From Alphaproteobacteria bacterium (GTDB lineage: Bacteria; Pseudomonadota; Alphaproteobacteria; JAUXUR01), in NCBI GenBank assembly GCA_030680745.1, contig JAUXUR010000023.1, positions 1 to 64,000 of the forward strand: a stretch of 64,000 nt of DNA, read 5' to 3'. Below the pieces are notes generated by a model, which was not told where the DNA came from, made no database searches, and saw nothing but the letters and a program-made list of their open reading frames with translations. Below, piece by piece: positions 53,201-63,434 of the stretch; position 1 is the first letter of the stretch; every line of letters begins with the position of its first letter. The position numbers and the translations under genes are program-made.

Positions 53201-56200
53201 TGGAAAATAAAAAAAAAAGAATTATTGTTGTTTTGGGCATGCACCGAAGTGGAACAAGTGCTCTCACCAGAGGATTAAAAGTCTTGGGCGTCGATTTAGG
53301 TGATAATTTTTGGCCAGCTACATCAGACAATGAGAAAGGTTTTTGGGAAGTACCAGATATTGTCTTATTTAATGAATCTCTTCTTAAAAAATTAAATCTA
53401 ACAAAAAATTCTAATCATTATTCTTCTAATATAGGTTTTGAAGGGATGAAAATAAGACCTATTAATAGGTCTACTTTTGAAAATAAAGAGTTTAATTCTT
53501 ATTTACGAAGTGATGTATTTTTATCGGAACGACAAATTGCCATTGATATATTAAAAGATAAATTAAAAGATGATGTAGTTTTTGGATTCAAAGATCCACG
53601 TGTAAGTATACTTTTGCCATTTTGGCAATCTGTATTTGAAGAATTAAATTTGGATGATTCTTATATTATTTCTGTTCGAAATCCTTTAAATATAGCAGAA
53701 TCATTACTCAAAAGAAATAATATTCCTATAGATGTTAGTATGCTTCTTTGGTACAAACATATTCTTTCAAGTATTGTATATACTCAAGATAAAAAAAATG
53801 TTTTTGTACATTATGATGATCTGTTAGAAGATCCTAAACATCAATTAGATAGAATATCTCAATTTCTTCTTCTTCCTATACCAGAATCATCTTTGGATGA
53901 GCTTGAAGAATATTCACATAATTTTTTGACGTCTAGCCTAAGGAATCATGAATATAGTGCTGATGATTTAAAAAATAATATAAATGTTCCAAAATTGATG
54001 ACAGATCTTTATCTTTTGCTAGATAATTTATCAAAAGATGTTTTGACCACTCATTGTGATGCATTTAAAGAACAATGGAAGATTGTCGAGGGATGTAATA
54101 GTGAGTATATGCCATTATTAACAATCATCGATCGCCTTGAAAAGGATCAATATGATCTTATTCATGAAAAAGTTAGTCTGGGAGAAGAAAGAGATATCCT
54201 TATTCAGGAAAAAGATAAGTTTATTCAAGAAAGAAGTATTCTTACCCAAGAAAGAGATATGCTTACTCAGGAAAGGGATATACTTGCTAAAGAACGTGGC
54301 AGTCTTATCCAAGAAAAAGATAGTCTTATTCAAAAAAGAGATGATCTTACTCACGAAAGGGAGATCCTTACCCAAGAACGGGGTAGTCTTATTCAAGAAA
54401 GAGATAGTCTTATTCAAAAAAGAGATGATCTTACCCAAGAAAGAGATAACCTTACCAAGGAAAGAGATGATATTATCCGAGAAAGAGAAATTCTTACTAA
54501 GAAAAGAGATGGTCTTATTCAAGAAAGAAATAGCCTTATCCAAATAAGAGCTAGCCTTACTCAAGAAAGAGATAATCTTACTCAGGAAAAGTATGGTCTT
54601 ATTCAAGAAATGGATGGATTTATCCAAAAAAGAGATATTCTTATCCAGGAAAGAAACGATCTCATTCATGAAAGAGATAATCTTACTCAAGAACGGAATG
54701 GTTTTATTCAGGAACGAAACATTATTGATAAGGAAAGAAGTAGTTTTATCCAAGAAAGGGATGAATTTATTCAACAAAGAAATGATCTTACTCAAGTGCT
54801 GAATCGTATTGCTCAGGAAAGAGATCATCTTGTTCAAGAAAAAGAAAAGATTTTACAAGAAAAAAATAACTTAAGCAAATACTTAGATACATTGTGGGAT
54901 ATAAATCAAAAAACCACTAATTCACTTTCTTGGAAAGTAACTCGTCCTTTCAGATTTTTTAAAAAATTTATTATTGAACCTAAAAAAACGACGAAATCAA
55001 GTTTCAATAATTACATTCTTCCATTAATACGCTTCTGTTATTATCATCTCCCAATGTCGTATCAAAATAAAATTAAGATTAAAAATGTTGTTTTAAAAAA
55101 AGCGCCTTTTTTATTTAGGCAAAATCATGAAGCTCATGCATTATTACCAAAGCTTTCAACATCACAAAAAGAAGATACTTTTATTGAAGACAATGAAGTA
55201 TCTATAAAAGACGCATTGGATAATGGGCTTGAAATAAACAAAAATCTTTTAATAAATTTTGATTCAGAACTATATTTAGCTTTATATCCTGATCTTGCAA
55301 TAGCAAAAGTAGACCCTGTATCCCATTATATTAATCATGGCATTAAAGAAGGTAGAATAGGGGGGATACCCTTTAAGGTAAGGAAAGAAATAGATCCTAA
55401 AAAGGAAACTGTTTTAATTGTATCCCATGAAGCTTCACGTACTGGAGCACCAGTTCTTGCATGGAATATAGCTATCGAACTTAAAAATAGGTTCAATATT
55501 GTTATACTTTTGCTTGGTCCGGGAAATATACAATCATATTTTGAAGAATCCAGCAATGTAATGTATGGACCATTTAATTCAGATTCAAAAAATTATACAC
55601 ATATGAGTAATATAATTAATAAGATTTGCAAGTCTTATGATATAAAATTTGCACTTGTAAATAGCATTGAATCCAGATGTACTTTACAACCGTTAGATGA
55701 AAATAATATTCCAAATGTTTTGATGATTCACGAATTTTTTTCTGATCTTTATTATACAGCAGAAGATTTTTTAACTGGGTTAGTATGGTCAGGTTCCGCA
55801 GTTTTTTCAGCTGAACTTGTTAGAAATAGTGTTAAAAACGCACTTTCTTCTTATCAGAAGGATTTTATAAATTCCACTATTATCTTGCCTCAAGGTAAAT
55901 CAAAGATTCCAGTTAGTGAAAATAATCTTACACATAATAAATTAGAATTATCTGTTCTAAAAAAAATGATTTATAAGAATAAATATTTTAAACCCTTTAT
56001 TGTGTTAGGTGGAGGAACGGTACAGGATAGAAAAGGAGTTGATCTTTTTTTTGAAACCGCCTCTGAAATAAAGAAGTTATCTGATGACAATATAGTATTT
56101 TTATGGTTTGGGCATGAATGTGGAAATGAATATTATGAATATATTAAAAATATGATTAATAAAAAATTATCTGATTTTTGTTATTTACTTGATCCTATTG

Positions 56201-57615
56201 AAAATTTTGAAGATATTTATGTAATAGCTGACTTATTTTTTCTATCCTCTAGATTAGATCCTATGCCAAACGTTGTGATTGATGCTATGCATAATTCTAT
56301 ACCAATTATATGTTTTTCAGGAACCTCTGGCATAGAGGAGATTCTAAACAAAAATGAGCATACAAAAGAATGTGTTGTTCCCCATTTGAATGTAAAAGAA
56401 TCTGCTATAAAAATTTTAGAAATATATAAATCAAAAAAGAAATATAAAACTCTTTCTAAGTGTACAAAAGAATTATACAGTCTACATTTCGATATGAAAA
56501 ATTATATTAATCAGTTAATTAACTTAGCTGAATGTGACGCCGATATGAAGAAAATGGAAAAAAAAGATTTAGAGATATTGATAAATACTAATGATTTTAA
56601 AAAAGATTTTTATTTGTCTCCTTTTCAAGAACCAGAAACAAAAAGTAAAGAATTCTGCGTTAGATCATATCTTATCTATTCAAAAAAAATTTCAAGCCTC
56701 GGTGTTAGAAAAGTATCTTTAGGATTTAATGATAATTTGTATATAAAATTACATACCTTGTCTCATCCTGCAGCAAATCCCTTGGCAGATTATATTCAAT
56801 CAGGGCGTCCCAATGGGCCATGGGATGAAAAAATAATTGATACATCTTCTAATATAGAGCTTTTTAATAATCAATTAAAATGTGCGTTGCATATTCACGT
56901 TTTTTATCCAGAGCTTTTAGAAGAGATCATTAAAAGACTTATGATGAATGATATAAACTGCGATCTCTTTATAAGTGCACCATCCAATTCAATTGTTACA
57001 AAAATAAACAAAAGCATTTCTTTTTATAACAAAGGAAAAATTGTAGTTAAAAGTGTCCCCAATAAAGGTAGAAATTTTGGGCCGCTCTTTTCTGCGTTTT
57101 CAAATGACTTGAGTGCTTATGATATTGTAGGCCATTTTCATACTAAGAAAAGCACCGCTCTTTTAGAAAGTTCATCAGATACTCACACACAAATGATGAT
57201 AGAAAATTGGCGTATTTTTTTACTAGAAAATTTAATGGGTGGATTGAACTGTTCAGCAAAACATATTATGAATGCATTTGATAAAGATAAAAATTTAGGA
57301 TTGGTTTTTCCTTTCGATGCTAATAGAGTTGGGTGGACTGAGAATAAACCATTTGCTGAAGAATTAGCCAAATCTATGAAAATATCTGATCTTCCAGATG
57401 AAATAAATTCTTTTCCTATTGGAAGTATGTTTTGGGCAAGACCAAAAGCGCTAAAACCATTATTTGATCTTGATTTAACATGGGATGATTATCCAGAAGA
57501 GCCATTACCTTATGATGGTAGTATGCTACATGCTATTGAACGTATTCTGCCTATTGTTGCGAACCATCAAGGCTATGAATATGCGCTTGTCCATACACCT
57601 GGTATAATTAGATAA
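53200..57615 (+). CDS. Giant sulfotransferase/coiled-coil/glycosyltransferase protein
   Basis: 1471 aa and multidomain. Residues ~5-300 are sulfotransferase-like, with the PAPS P-loop GMHRSGTSALTRGL (~12-25) and the 3'-phosphate-type strand SYIISVRNPLNIAESLLKR. Residues ~325-560 are an almost perfect seven-residue repeat (ERDxLIQ), a long coiled coil. NSLSWKVTRPFRFFKKF then gives the membrane-proximal helix common in big glycan enzymes. Residues ~680-720 hold a diverged FDxxLYLxLYPDL...HYxxHGxxEGR module. Residues ~737-1110 are a GT-B glycosyltransferase (VLIVSHEASRTGAPVLAW; LSSRLDPMPNVVIDAMHNSIP). Residues ~1225-1471 match rhamnan-synthesis RgpF-type domains (HIHVFYPELLEEII; NKGRNFGPLF; VGHFHTKKS). 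It starts on the last base of wzt. Likely a polymer-elongating and modifying enzyme with a molecular-ruler coiled coil (inference). Confidence 0.88.
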   Translation: MENKKKRIIVVLGMHRSGTSALTRGLKVLGVDLGDNFWPATSDNEKGFWEVPDIVLFNESLLKKLNLTKNSNHYSSNIGFEGMKIRPINRSTFENKEFNSYLRSDVFLSERQIAIDILKDKLKDDVVFGFKDPRVSILLPFWQSVFEELNLDDSYIISVRNPLNIAESLLKRNNIPIDVSMLLWYKHILSSIVYTQDKKNVFVHYDDLLEDPKHQLDRISQFLLLPIPESSLDELEEYSHNFLTSSLRNHEYSADDLKNNINVPKLMTDLYLLLDNLSKDVLTTHCDAFKEQWKIVEGCNSEYMPLLTIIDRLEKDQYDLIHEKVSLGEERDILIQEKDKFIQERSILTQERDMLTQERDILAKERGSLIQEKDSLIQKRDDLTHEREILTQERGSLIQERDSLIQKRDDLTQERDNLTKERDDIIREREILTKKRDGLIQERNSLIQIRASLTQERDNLTQEKYGLIQEMDGFIQKRDILIQERNDLIHERDNLTQERNGFIQERNIIDKERSSFIQERDEFIQQRNDLTQVLNRIAQERDHLVQEKEKILQEKNNLSKYLDTLWDINQKTTNSLSWKVTRPFRFFKKFIIEPKKTTKSSFNNYILPLIRFCYYHLPMSYQNKIKIKNVVLKKAPFLFRQNHEAHALLPKLSTSQKEDTFIEDNEVSIKDALDNGLEINKNLLINFDSELYLALYPDLAIAKVDPVSHYINHGIKEGRIGGIPFKVRKEIDPKKETVLIVSHEASRTGAPVLAWNIAIELKNRFNIVILLLGPGNIQSYFEESSNVMYGPFNSDSKNYTHMSNIINKICKSYDIKFALVNSIESRCTLQPLDENNIPNVLMIHEFFSDLYYTAEDFLTGLVWSGSAVFSAELVRNSVKNALSSYQKDFINSTIILPQGKSKIPVSENNLTHNKLELSVLKKMIYKNKYFKPFIVLGGGTVQDRKGVDLFFETASEIKKLSDDNIVFLWFGHECGNEYYEYIKNMINKKLSDFCYLLDPIENFEDIYVIADLFFLSSRLDPMPNVVIDAMHNSIPIICFSGTSGIEEILNKNEHTKECVVPHLNVKESAIKILEIYKSKKKYKTLSKCTKELYSLHFDMKNYINQLINLAECDADMKKMEKKDLEILINTNDFKKDFYLSPFQEPETKSKEFCVRSYLIYSKKISSLGVRKVSLGFNDNLYIKLHTLSHPAANPLADYIQSGRPNGPWDEKIIDTSSNIELFNNQLKCALHIHVFYPELLEEIIKRLMMNDINCDLFISAPSNSIVTKINKSISFYNKGKIVVKSVPNKGRNFGPLFSAFSNDLSAYDIVGHFHTKKSTALLESSSDTHTQMMIENWRIFLLENLMGGLNCSAKHIMNAFDKDKNLGLVFPFDANRVGWTENKPFAEELAKSMKISDLPDEINSFPIGSMFWARPKALKPLFDLDLTWDDYPEEPLPYDGSMLHAIERILPIVANHQGYEYALVHTPGIIR
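54184..54850 (+). repeat. 21-bp tandem repeats encoding a heptad coiled coil
   Basis: About 31 diverged copies of a 21-base unit (GATCTTATTCAAGAAAGA type), each encoding seven residues of the form ERDxLIQ. Reading frame is kept in every copy. The low complexity also creates a spurious 239-codon antisense frame. Copy-number change would lengthen or shorten the coil in steps of seven residues. Confidence 0.85.
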
Positions 57616-57637
57616 GAATTAGAGAGATTTAATTATA

Positions 57638-58573
57638 ATGAATAATATGAAAGGTGTATCTTGTGTTGTATTAGGTGCTAATGGATTTATTGGTACGAAT
57701 CTTATGCAAAAATTAATATCTTATGGCGCAAATGTTAAAGGATTTGGAAGAAGTGAACCAAATATTTATTTAAAAAATATTCCTTGGGTTATGGGTGATT
57801 TTTCAAATAAAGACGTTTTGACATCTGCTATTAAAGGATGCGAAATTGTTTATCATCTCGTTGATGGCTCCATCCCTTCGATGTTAAATACAACTAACTC
57901 TAATATTCTGATGTCAAGTGTTTGCAATACAATAAACTTACTTGAAATATGTAAAGAAGCAGGGGTTCGTAAAATTATATATGTATCTTCTGGTGGAACT
58001 GTATATGGCATTACAAACACATTTCCAATTTTAGAGACGAATCCAACGAATCCAATTTGCTCATACGGTATAAATAAACTAACAAGCGAAAAATACATTC
58101 AGCTTTATCATCATCTTTATAATCTAGATTATACAATTGTAAGGCTTTCTAATCCTTTTGGGCCTCATCAAAACACACTAAAACCACAAGGGATTATTGC
58201 GACGCTTATTACTAATTTTTTAAAAAATAAAGTAACAGAAATTTGGGGAGATGGCGAAATCATTCGTGATTACATATATATCACTGATGTTGTTGAAGGT
58301 TTAATTAGATTAGTAGATTGCTCTGGATCAACCAAAATTTTTAATATAGGTTCTGAGATTGGCCGTAGCATTAACCAAATTATTGCTGATTTAGAAAAAA
58401 TTGTCGGTCAACAAAAAATTAAAATTAATTACATAAATTCTATGCGACGTGTTGATGTACCTATTAATATCTTAAGTGCTGAACTTATTAAAAGTCAGAT
58501 AGATTGGAATGTAAAAACAGATTGGCACGACGCTTTAAATTTAACAATTAATTGGATGGAAAATAATAGCTAA
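57638..58573 (+). CDS. NAD-dependent sugar epimerase/dehydratase (extended SDR)
   Basis: 311 aa. The Rossmann motif is VVLGANGFIGTNLM, with YVSSGGTVYGITNT and the catalytic YGINKLTSEK (YxxxK). The C-terminal sugar-nucleotide region includes EIWGDGEIIRDYIYITDVVEG, typical of UDP-glucose/GlcNAc 4-epimerase-like enzymes. Substrate cannot be fixed from sequence. It sits between two sulfotransferase-type genes (22 bp and a 1-base overlap), so it probably makes a nucleotide sugar for the same glycan. Confidence 0.88.
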   Translation: MNNMKGVSCVVLGANGFIGTNLMQKLISYGANVKGFGRSEPNIYLKNIPWVMGDFSNKDVLTSAIKGCEIVYHLVDGSIPSMLNTTNSNILMSSVCNTINLLEICKEAGVRKIIYVSSGGTVYGITNTFPILETNPTNPICSYGINKLTSEKYIQLYHHLYNLDYTIVRLSNPFGPHQNTLKPQGIIATLITNFLKNKVTEIWGDGEIIRDYIYITDVVEGLIRLVDCSGSTKIFNIGSEIGRSINQIIADLEKIVGQQKIKINYINSMRRVDVPINILSAELIKSQIDWNVKTDWHDALNLTINWMENNS

Positions 58574-59709
58574 TGAAAAAAGAACATTTAGAATTATTGC
58601 CAGAAGATTTTGATCCAATTGTATATCTTCGGCTAAATCCTGATTTAGATCTGGTGGTTAAAGATGTAGATCAAATTGAAAAAGAAGCATATGCTAAAAA
58701 TCATTATTTAAATCATGGTAAAATGGAGAGAAGAAAATATTTTGATTTACCAGAAGATTTTGATCCTTTGTTATACATTCGCCAGCGCTTAAACAATACA
58801 AGAGAAGATAGGAAAAATAATTTAAAGCTAAATTCTAATAAAAAAGCCTACATACATATAGGTTATGGAAAAACAGGAACGACTGCTATACAAAAATTTT
58901 TTTTTAATAATTATAACATATTAAAAAATAATAAATTTTTATACCCTATTAGTGCACATAAAAATAATTTCGAAATTGCAGCTATTGGAAAAGAAACAGA
59001 AAAAAATTATAACAAAAAAGTTACTTTTATTTACGAAAATGTAATCAATGACATGTTACATATAGATCATGATGTACTTTTGATATCATCAGAACATTTT
59101 AAAAATCGACCAAATAGAATCCTAGTTTTTCTAAAAGAATTATTTTTTCAATATGAAATACACATTGTTCTTCATATCAGAGATCAGATTCATTTAATAC
59201 AAAGTGCTTTTACTCAAGAAGCAAAGGAAGGATGTTATACATTTGGTAGAAATCCATGGGATATGTATACAAGAATTTCAGATCATTTCGACTTTAATAA
59301 CTTTATAATAGAGCCTTGGGAAAAAATATTTGGTCAATCTGCTATTAAAGCAAGTCTATATCATCCTGAAATTATTGGGAAAGATGTAAGACATCATTTC
59401 TTAAAACAAATTGGAATAAATGATCCAGAGCTCATTTCAAAATTGAATTTTGAATCAGAAAAAGATAACCCAAGCATTCATCCTCTTTTATCTGATCTCA
59501 TAGCGAAGATTGATAAGAATGAATCATTAGATAATCGTCCTGAAATTATCGATGAAATCTTAAACATCTCAAAACATCTTAAAGGTATTAAGCATTCTCT
59601 CTTTACCCCCGAGCAAGAAGCAGAAATTAAAAATTATTACGCTGAATCAAATGCAGCTTTTGCGGATAAATATTTAACACCTAGAGAGAAAGAATTGCTT
59701 CTGAGTTAA
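58573..59709 (+). CDS. Sulfotransferase with N-terminal RKY modules
   Basis: 378 aa. Here the module is N-terminal: one full copy at residues 9-58 ([17 protein letters not shown] ... [13 protein letters not shown]) and a truncated second copy (59-~72, [14 protein letters not shown]). The catalytic domain from ~90 has the PAPS 5'-phosphosulfate loop [14 protein letters not shown] and the later [17 protein letters not shown], resembling the 3'-phosphate-binding segment. No signal peptide: it should act in the cytoplasm, where PAPS is available. It is directly followed by the cysDNCQ genes that make PAPS and remove PAP. The mirrored position of the module (N- rather than C-terminal) argues for a binding role over a pure C-terminal sorting tail. 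Confidence 0.88.
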   Translation: MKKEHLELLPEDFDPIVYLRLNPDLDLVVKDVDQIEKEAYAKNHYLNHGKMERRKYFDLPEDFDPLLYIRQRLNNTREDRKNNLKLNSNKKAYIHIGYGKTGTTAIQKFFFNNYNILKNNKFLYPISAHKNNFEIAAIGKETEKNYNKKVTFIYENVINDMLHIDHDVLLISSEHFKNRPNRILVFLKELFFQYEIHIVLHIRDQIHLIQSAFTQEAKEGCYTFGRNPWDMYTRISDHFDFNNFIIEPWEKIFGQSAIKASLYHPEIIGKDVRHHFLKQIGINDPELISKLNFESEKDNPSIHPLLSDLIAKIDKNESLDNRPEIIDEILNISKHLKGIKHSLFTPEQEAEIKNYYAESNAAFADKYLTPREKELLLS

Positions 59710-59759
59710 AAAATGTTTTATATATACTATTACTCAAAATGATTAAAGAGCACATAAAT

Positions 59760-60674
59760 ATGATGATACAAGAAACAAAACAAACGCATTTAACGCATCT
59801 TGAGAATGAAGCCATCCAAATTATGCGCGAGGTTGTTGCTGAAGCGAACAATCCAGTTATGTTATATTCTATTGGTAAAGATAGTGCCGTTATGCTTCAT
59901 CTGGCGATGAAAGCTTTTTATCCTGGCAAACCGCCTTTTCCGTTATTACATGTCGATACGAAATGGAAGTTTCGCGAAATGATTACATTTCGGGATCGTA
60001 AAGTAGCTGAATTAGGTTTAAATCTCATTACACATACCAATCCAGATGGTATAAAAGATAACATTAATCCTTTTATCCATGGGTCTGGCATTCATACAGA
60101 TATTATGAAAACAGCTGCACTCAAACAGGCATTAGATAAATACGAATTTGATGCAGCTTTTGGCGGCGCACGACGTGATGAAGAAAAATCACGCGCAAAA
60201 GAACGTGTTTTCTCATTCCGAAGCGATCAACATCGCTGGGACCCTAAAGGACAGCGTCCCGAATTATGGAATCTATATAATACACGTAAAAACAAAGGCG
60301 AAAGTTTTCGTGTTTTTCCTCTGTCAAATTGGACAGAATTAGATATCTGGCAATATATTTATAAAGAAGGTATTGAAATCGTTCCTTTGTATTTTGCCGC
60401 CCCAAGGCCTGTTGTTGAACGAAATGGTGGGTTGATTATGGTAGATGATGAACGTATGAAGCTTCACCAGGATGAAAAACCTCAATTACGCCAAGTACGT
60501 TTTAGAACATTAGGATGCTATCCTCTAACAGCCGCCATCGAATCTGATGCTGATACATTACCTAAAATAATTCAGGAAATGCTTTTGACAACCACATCCG
60601 AAAGACAGGGGCGAATGATTGATCATGACAGTGCCGCCTCTATGGAAAAGAAAAAGCAAGAAGGATATTTCTAA
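59760..60674 (+). CDS. cysD: Sulfate adenylyltransferase subunit 2
   Basis: 304 aa from MMIQET, chosen because AAAGAG lies 9 bases before it and the length then matches the E. coli enzyme (~302 aa); an ATG seven codons upstream lacks an RBS. With CysN it forms APS from sulfate and ATP. PP-loop-type motif [14 protein letters not shown], plus [14 protein letters not shown] and [16 protein letters not shown], are intact. It lies 50 bp after the sulfotransferase and is coupled to cysN by a one-base overlap. In this setting the pathway likely serves sulfation rather than cysteine synthesis. Confidence 0.95.
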   Translation: MMIQETKQTHLTHLENEAIQIMREVVAEANNPVMLYSIGKDSAVMLHLAMKAFYPGKPPFPLLHVDTKWKFREMITFRDRKVAELGLNLITHTNPDGIKDNINPFIHGSGIHTDIMKTAALKQALDKYEFDAAFGGARRDEEKSRAKERVFSFRSDQHRWDPKGQRPELWNLYNTRKNKGESFRVFPLSNWTELDIWQYIYKEGIEIVPLYFAAPRPVVERNGGLIMVDDERMKLHQDEKPQLRQVRFRTLGCYPLTAAIESDADTLPKIIQEMLLTTTSERQGRMIDHDSAASMEKKKQEGYF

Positions 60675-62629
60675 TGCCTATTTCAGCCTCTTTACTTTCA
60701 GTTCCTGCTTTCGACATTGAAACAGACCAAAACGCAGATATCGAGACATATCTCCATGTTCATGAAACAAAAGGATTATTGCGGTTCATTACATGCGGAT
60801 CCGTTGATGATGGCAAATCAAGTCTCATTGGACGTCTGTTATATGAAACAAAGATGATTTTTGAAGATCAATTAACAGCGCTTTCTGCTGATAGCCAAAA
60901 ATTTGGTACCACTGGAGAAGCCTTAGATTTAGCTTTGTTGATGGATGGATTATCAGCCGAACGTGAGCAAGGCATTACCATTGACGTGGCCTATAGATTT
61001 TTTTCAACTGTTAAAAGAAAATTTATTGTCGCCGATACACCAGGTCATGAACAATATACACGTAATATGGCAACAGGCGCTTCTACAGCTGATCTGGCGA
61101 TTGTGATGATTGATGCACGCAAAGGTGTTCTTACTCAAACACGTCGTCACAGTTTCATCGTATCGATGTTGGGTGTAAAACATATTGTACTTGCCATCAA
61201 TAAGATGGATTTGGTTGATTATGACGAAAATGTTTTTAATCGCATTGAAAATGAGTACAGAAGTTTTATACATTCTCTTGATGAAAATCTTGGCTTAAAA
61301 TCAAAGAATATCACTATCCAAGCTATTCCCGTATCTGCCCTAAAGGGCGATAATGTTGTTGATCTTTCTGCCAATATGCCTTGGTATAAAAAACAAACGC
61401 TTCTTGATTATTTAGAAACAATTAATCTTACAGAACAAAAAAATACATCCTGTTTTCGTATGCCTGTTCAATGGGTTAATCGTCCTAATTTAGATTTTCG
61501 TGGATTTTCAGGACGCATTGCCTCTGGAATTGTAAAACCTGGCGACCGTATTACGGTTTTACCTTCTGGCAAAGAAACAAGCATTGCAAAAATTGTTACC
61601 TATGATGGTGATTTACCTATAGCAATAAGTGGTCAATCAATCACACTTACAATGAATGATGAAGTTGATATTTCCCGTGGGGACGTATTGGTTTCAGGTG
61701 ATCAATCCTGTGAGATTGCAGATCAATTTGAAGCACAACTTCTTTGGATGAGTGAAAAACCATTAATCCCAGGGCGTCAATATATCATTAAACACGGCAC
61801 AGCAACTGCTTTATCCACGATCCACAAACCAAAATATCGCGTTGATATTAATGATTTAAAACATATCGCCGTTCATGATCTTCATCTTAATGAAATTGGA
61901 TTATGTGATTTAGTCTTAGATCGTCCGCTTGCTTTTGTTTCTTATGAAGAAAATCGAACATTAGGCGGATTTATTCTAATAGATCGCATCACGAATGAAA
62001 CTGTAGCAGCAGGCATGATTACACATTCCTTGCGCAGATCCACAAACGTGCATCAGCAAAACGTAACAATTGACCCATCGGCAAGATCTAGTCTTAAGAA
62101 TCATAAACCTCATGTTCTTTGGTTTACAGGCCTTTCTGGTTCTGGCAAATCAACGATTGCTAATTGTGTTGAGAAAAAACTTCATCTATTGGGTAAACAT
62201 ACCATTCTTTTGGATGGTGATAATATTCGACGTGGATTAAACCGAGACCTTGGCTTTACAGAGCAAGATCGTGTTGAAAACATTCGACGCATTATTGAAG
62301 TTGCAAAATTAATGGTAGATGCTGGATTAATTGCATTGGTTTCATTCATTTCACCCTATCGATCTGAACGAGAAATGGCCCGTACACTCATTGGCGCTGA
62401 TAATTTTATGGAAATCTTTGTCGATACACCTCTTGAAATTGCTGAAAGCCGTGATGTAAAAGGATTATATAAAAAAGCACGTGCAGGAGAGATACCTAAC
62501 TTTACAGGCATTAGCAGTCCTTATGAAGTGCCGAGAACACCAGATTTAAGATTAGAAACAAATCTTCATTCTGTTGATACATTATCGACTATTGTTATCA
62601 ACCTATTAAATGATAGAAAAATTTTGTAA
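60674..62629 (+). CDS. cysNC: Bifunctional sulfate adenylyltransferase subunit 1 / APS kinase
   Basis: 651 aa. Residues ~35-460 are an EF-Tu-like GTPase, CysN (GSVDDGKSSLIGRLLYET, REQGITIDVAYRFF, DTPGHEQYTRNMATGAS, AINKMDLVDY). Residues ~475-651 are APS kinase, CysC (WFTGLSGSGKSTIANCVE, LDGDNIRRGLNRDLGF). The fusion is the NodQ/CysNC type. It makes APS with CysD and then phosphorylates it to PAPS, the universal sulfate donor used by the sulfotransferases upstream. All nucleotide-binding motifs look intact. Confidence 0.96.
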   Translation: MPISASLLSVPAFDIETDQNADIETYLHVHETKGLLRFITCGSVDDGKSSLIGRLLYETKMIFEDQLTALSADSQKFGTTGEALDLALLMDGLSAEREQGITIDVAYRFFSTVKRKFIVADTPGHEQYTRNMATGASTADLAIVMIDARKGVLTQTRRHSFIVSMLGVKHIVLAINKMDLVDYDENVFNRIENEYRSFIHSLDENLGLKSKNITIQAIPVSALKGDNVVDLSANMPWYKKQTLLDYLETINLTEQKNTSCFRMPVQWVNRPNLDFRGFSGRIASGIVKPGDRITVLPSGKETSIAKIVTYDGDLPIAISGQSITLTMNDEVDISRGDVLVSGDQSCEIADQFEAQLLWMSEKPLIPGRQYIIKHGTATALSTIHKPKYRVDINDLKHIAVHDLHLNEIGLCDLVLDRPLAFVSYEENRTLGGFILIDRITNETVAAGMITHSLRRSTNVHQQNVTIDPSARSSLKNHKPHVLWFTGLSGSGKSTIANCVEKKLHLLGKHTILLDGDNIRRGLNRDLGFTEQDRVENIRRIIEVAKLMVDAGLIALVSFISPYRSEREMARTLIGADNFMEIFVDTPLEIAESRDVKGLYKKARAGEIPNFTGISSPYEVPRTPDLRLETNLHSVDTLSTIVINLLNDRKIL

Positions 62630-62630
62630 A

Positions 62631-63434
62631 ATGAAAATAGATTATAATTTTATTCTTAATAAGGTAATTGAACTGTCTTTAGAAGCATCTAAACGTGTTC
62701 TTGAAATTTATAATGGACCAATTGATGTTACGATAAAGTCTGATGATTCACCTTTAACAAAAGCTGATACAGAGGCACATGAAATCATTGTTAAGGGGCT
62801 CTCTCAACTAACACCAGATGTTCTCATTGTTTCTGAAGAAGATACACATCAACATTATGCTACTTCAAACACAACTTTATTTTGGTTGGTTGATCCTTTA
62901 GACGGCACAAAGGAATTCATCAATCGTAACGGTGAGTTTACTGTAAACATTGCCTTAATTGAAAATGGTAATCCTATTCTAGGTGTTGTTTGTGCGCCAC
63001 CTCTGGGTATATGTTATGCAGGTATCGTAGGCAAAGGTGCTTTTAAATTAAACCTAGATTCCCCTGAAATTAAAACACCTATTCAAGTTGCTTTAAAAGA
63101 AGCTATACAGAATGAAAGTATTTTAAAAGTTGTTGGAAGTCGCTCTCATGGAGATGCATCCATCATGGAATCTTTCTTAGCAGATTATAAAAAATACGAA
63201 TTTGTACCGGCTGGCTCTTCTTTGAAATTTTGTCAAATAGCAGAAGGTATAGCACATTTATACCCACGATTTGGTCGAACGATGGAATGGGACACAGCAG
63301 CAGGTCAAGCTGTTCTTATGGCAGCGGGCGGCAAGGTTAACTTGGTTGATGGAACGCCTCTTTTATATGGAAAATCTGAATTTGAGAATCCACATTTCAT
63401 CGCTGAAGCCTTTTCTATGCGAGTAAATCGATGA
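62631..63434 (+). CDS. cysQ: 3'(2'),5'-bisphosphate nucleotidase
   Basis: 267 aa from MKIDYN, one base after the cysNC stop; the frame opens seven codons earlier. An inositol-monophosphatase-fold enzyme that hydrolyses PAP, the inhibitory by-product of sulfotransferases. Metal-binding motifs are present: VSEEDT, WLVDPLDGTKEFI and MEWDTAAGQAVLMAAGG. Its place in this operon matches the need to drain PAP during sulfation. The end overlaps the next start by 4 bp. Confidence 0.94.
   Translation: MKIDYNFILNKVIELSLEASKRVLEIYNGPIDVTIKSDDSPLTKADTEAHEIIVKGLSQLTPDVLIVSEEDTHQHYATSNTTLFWLVDPLDGTKEFINRNGEFTVNIALIENGNPILGVVCAPPLGICYAGIVGKGAFKLNLDSPEIKTPIQVALKEAIQNESILKVVGSRSHGDASIMESFLADYKKYEFVPAGSSLKFCQIAEGIAHLYPRFGRTMEWDTAAGQAVLMAAGGKVNLVDGTPLLYGKSEFENPHFIAEAFSMRVNR

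Noticed and set aside
54118-54837. 239-codon minus-strand frame rich in NKTISFL repeats
   Set aside because: It is the antisense of the 21-bp coiled-coil repeats in the large plus-strand gene; the periodic sequence lacks stops by composition only.
54184-54850. Possible CRISPR array
   Set aside because: Repeats are contiguous 21-bp units without unique spacers, in frame within a coding region, and no cas genes are present.
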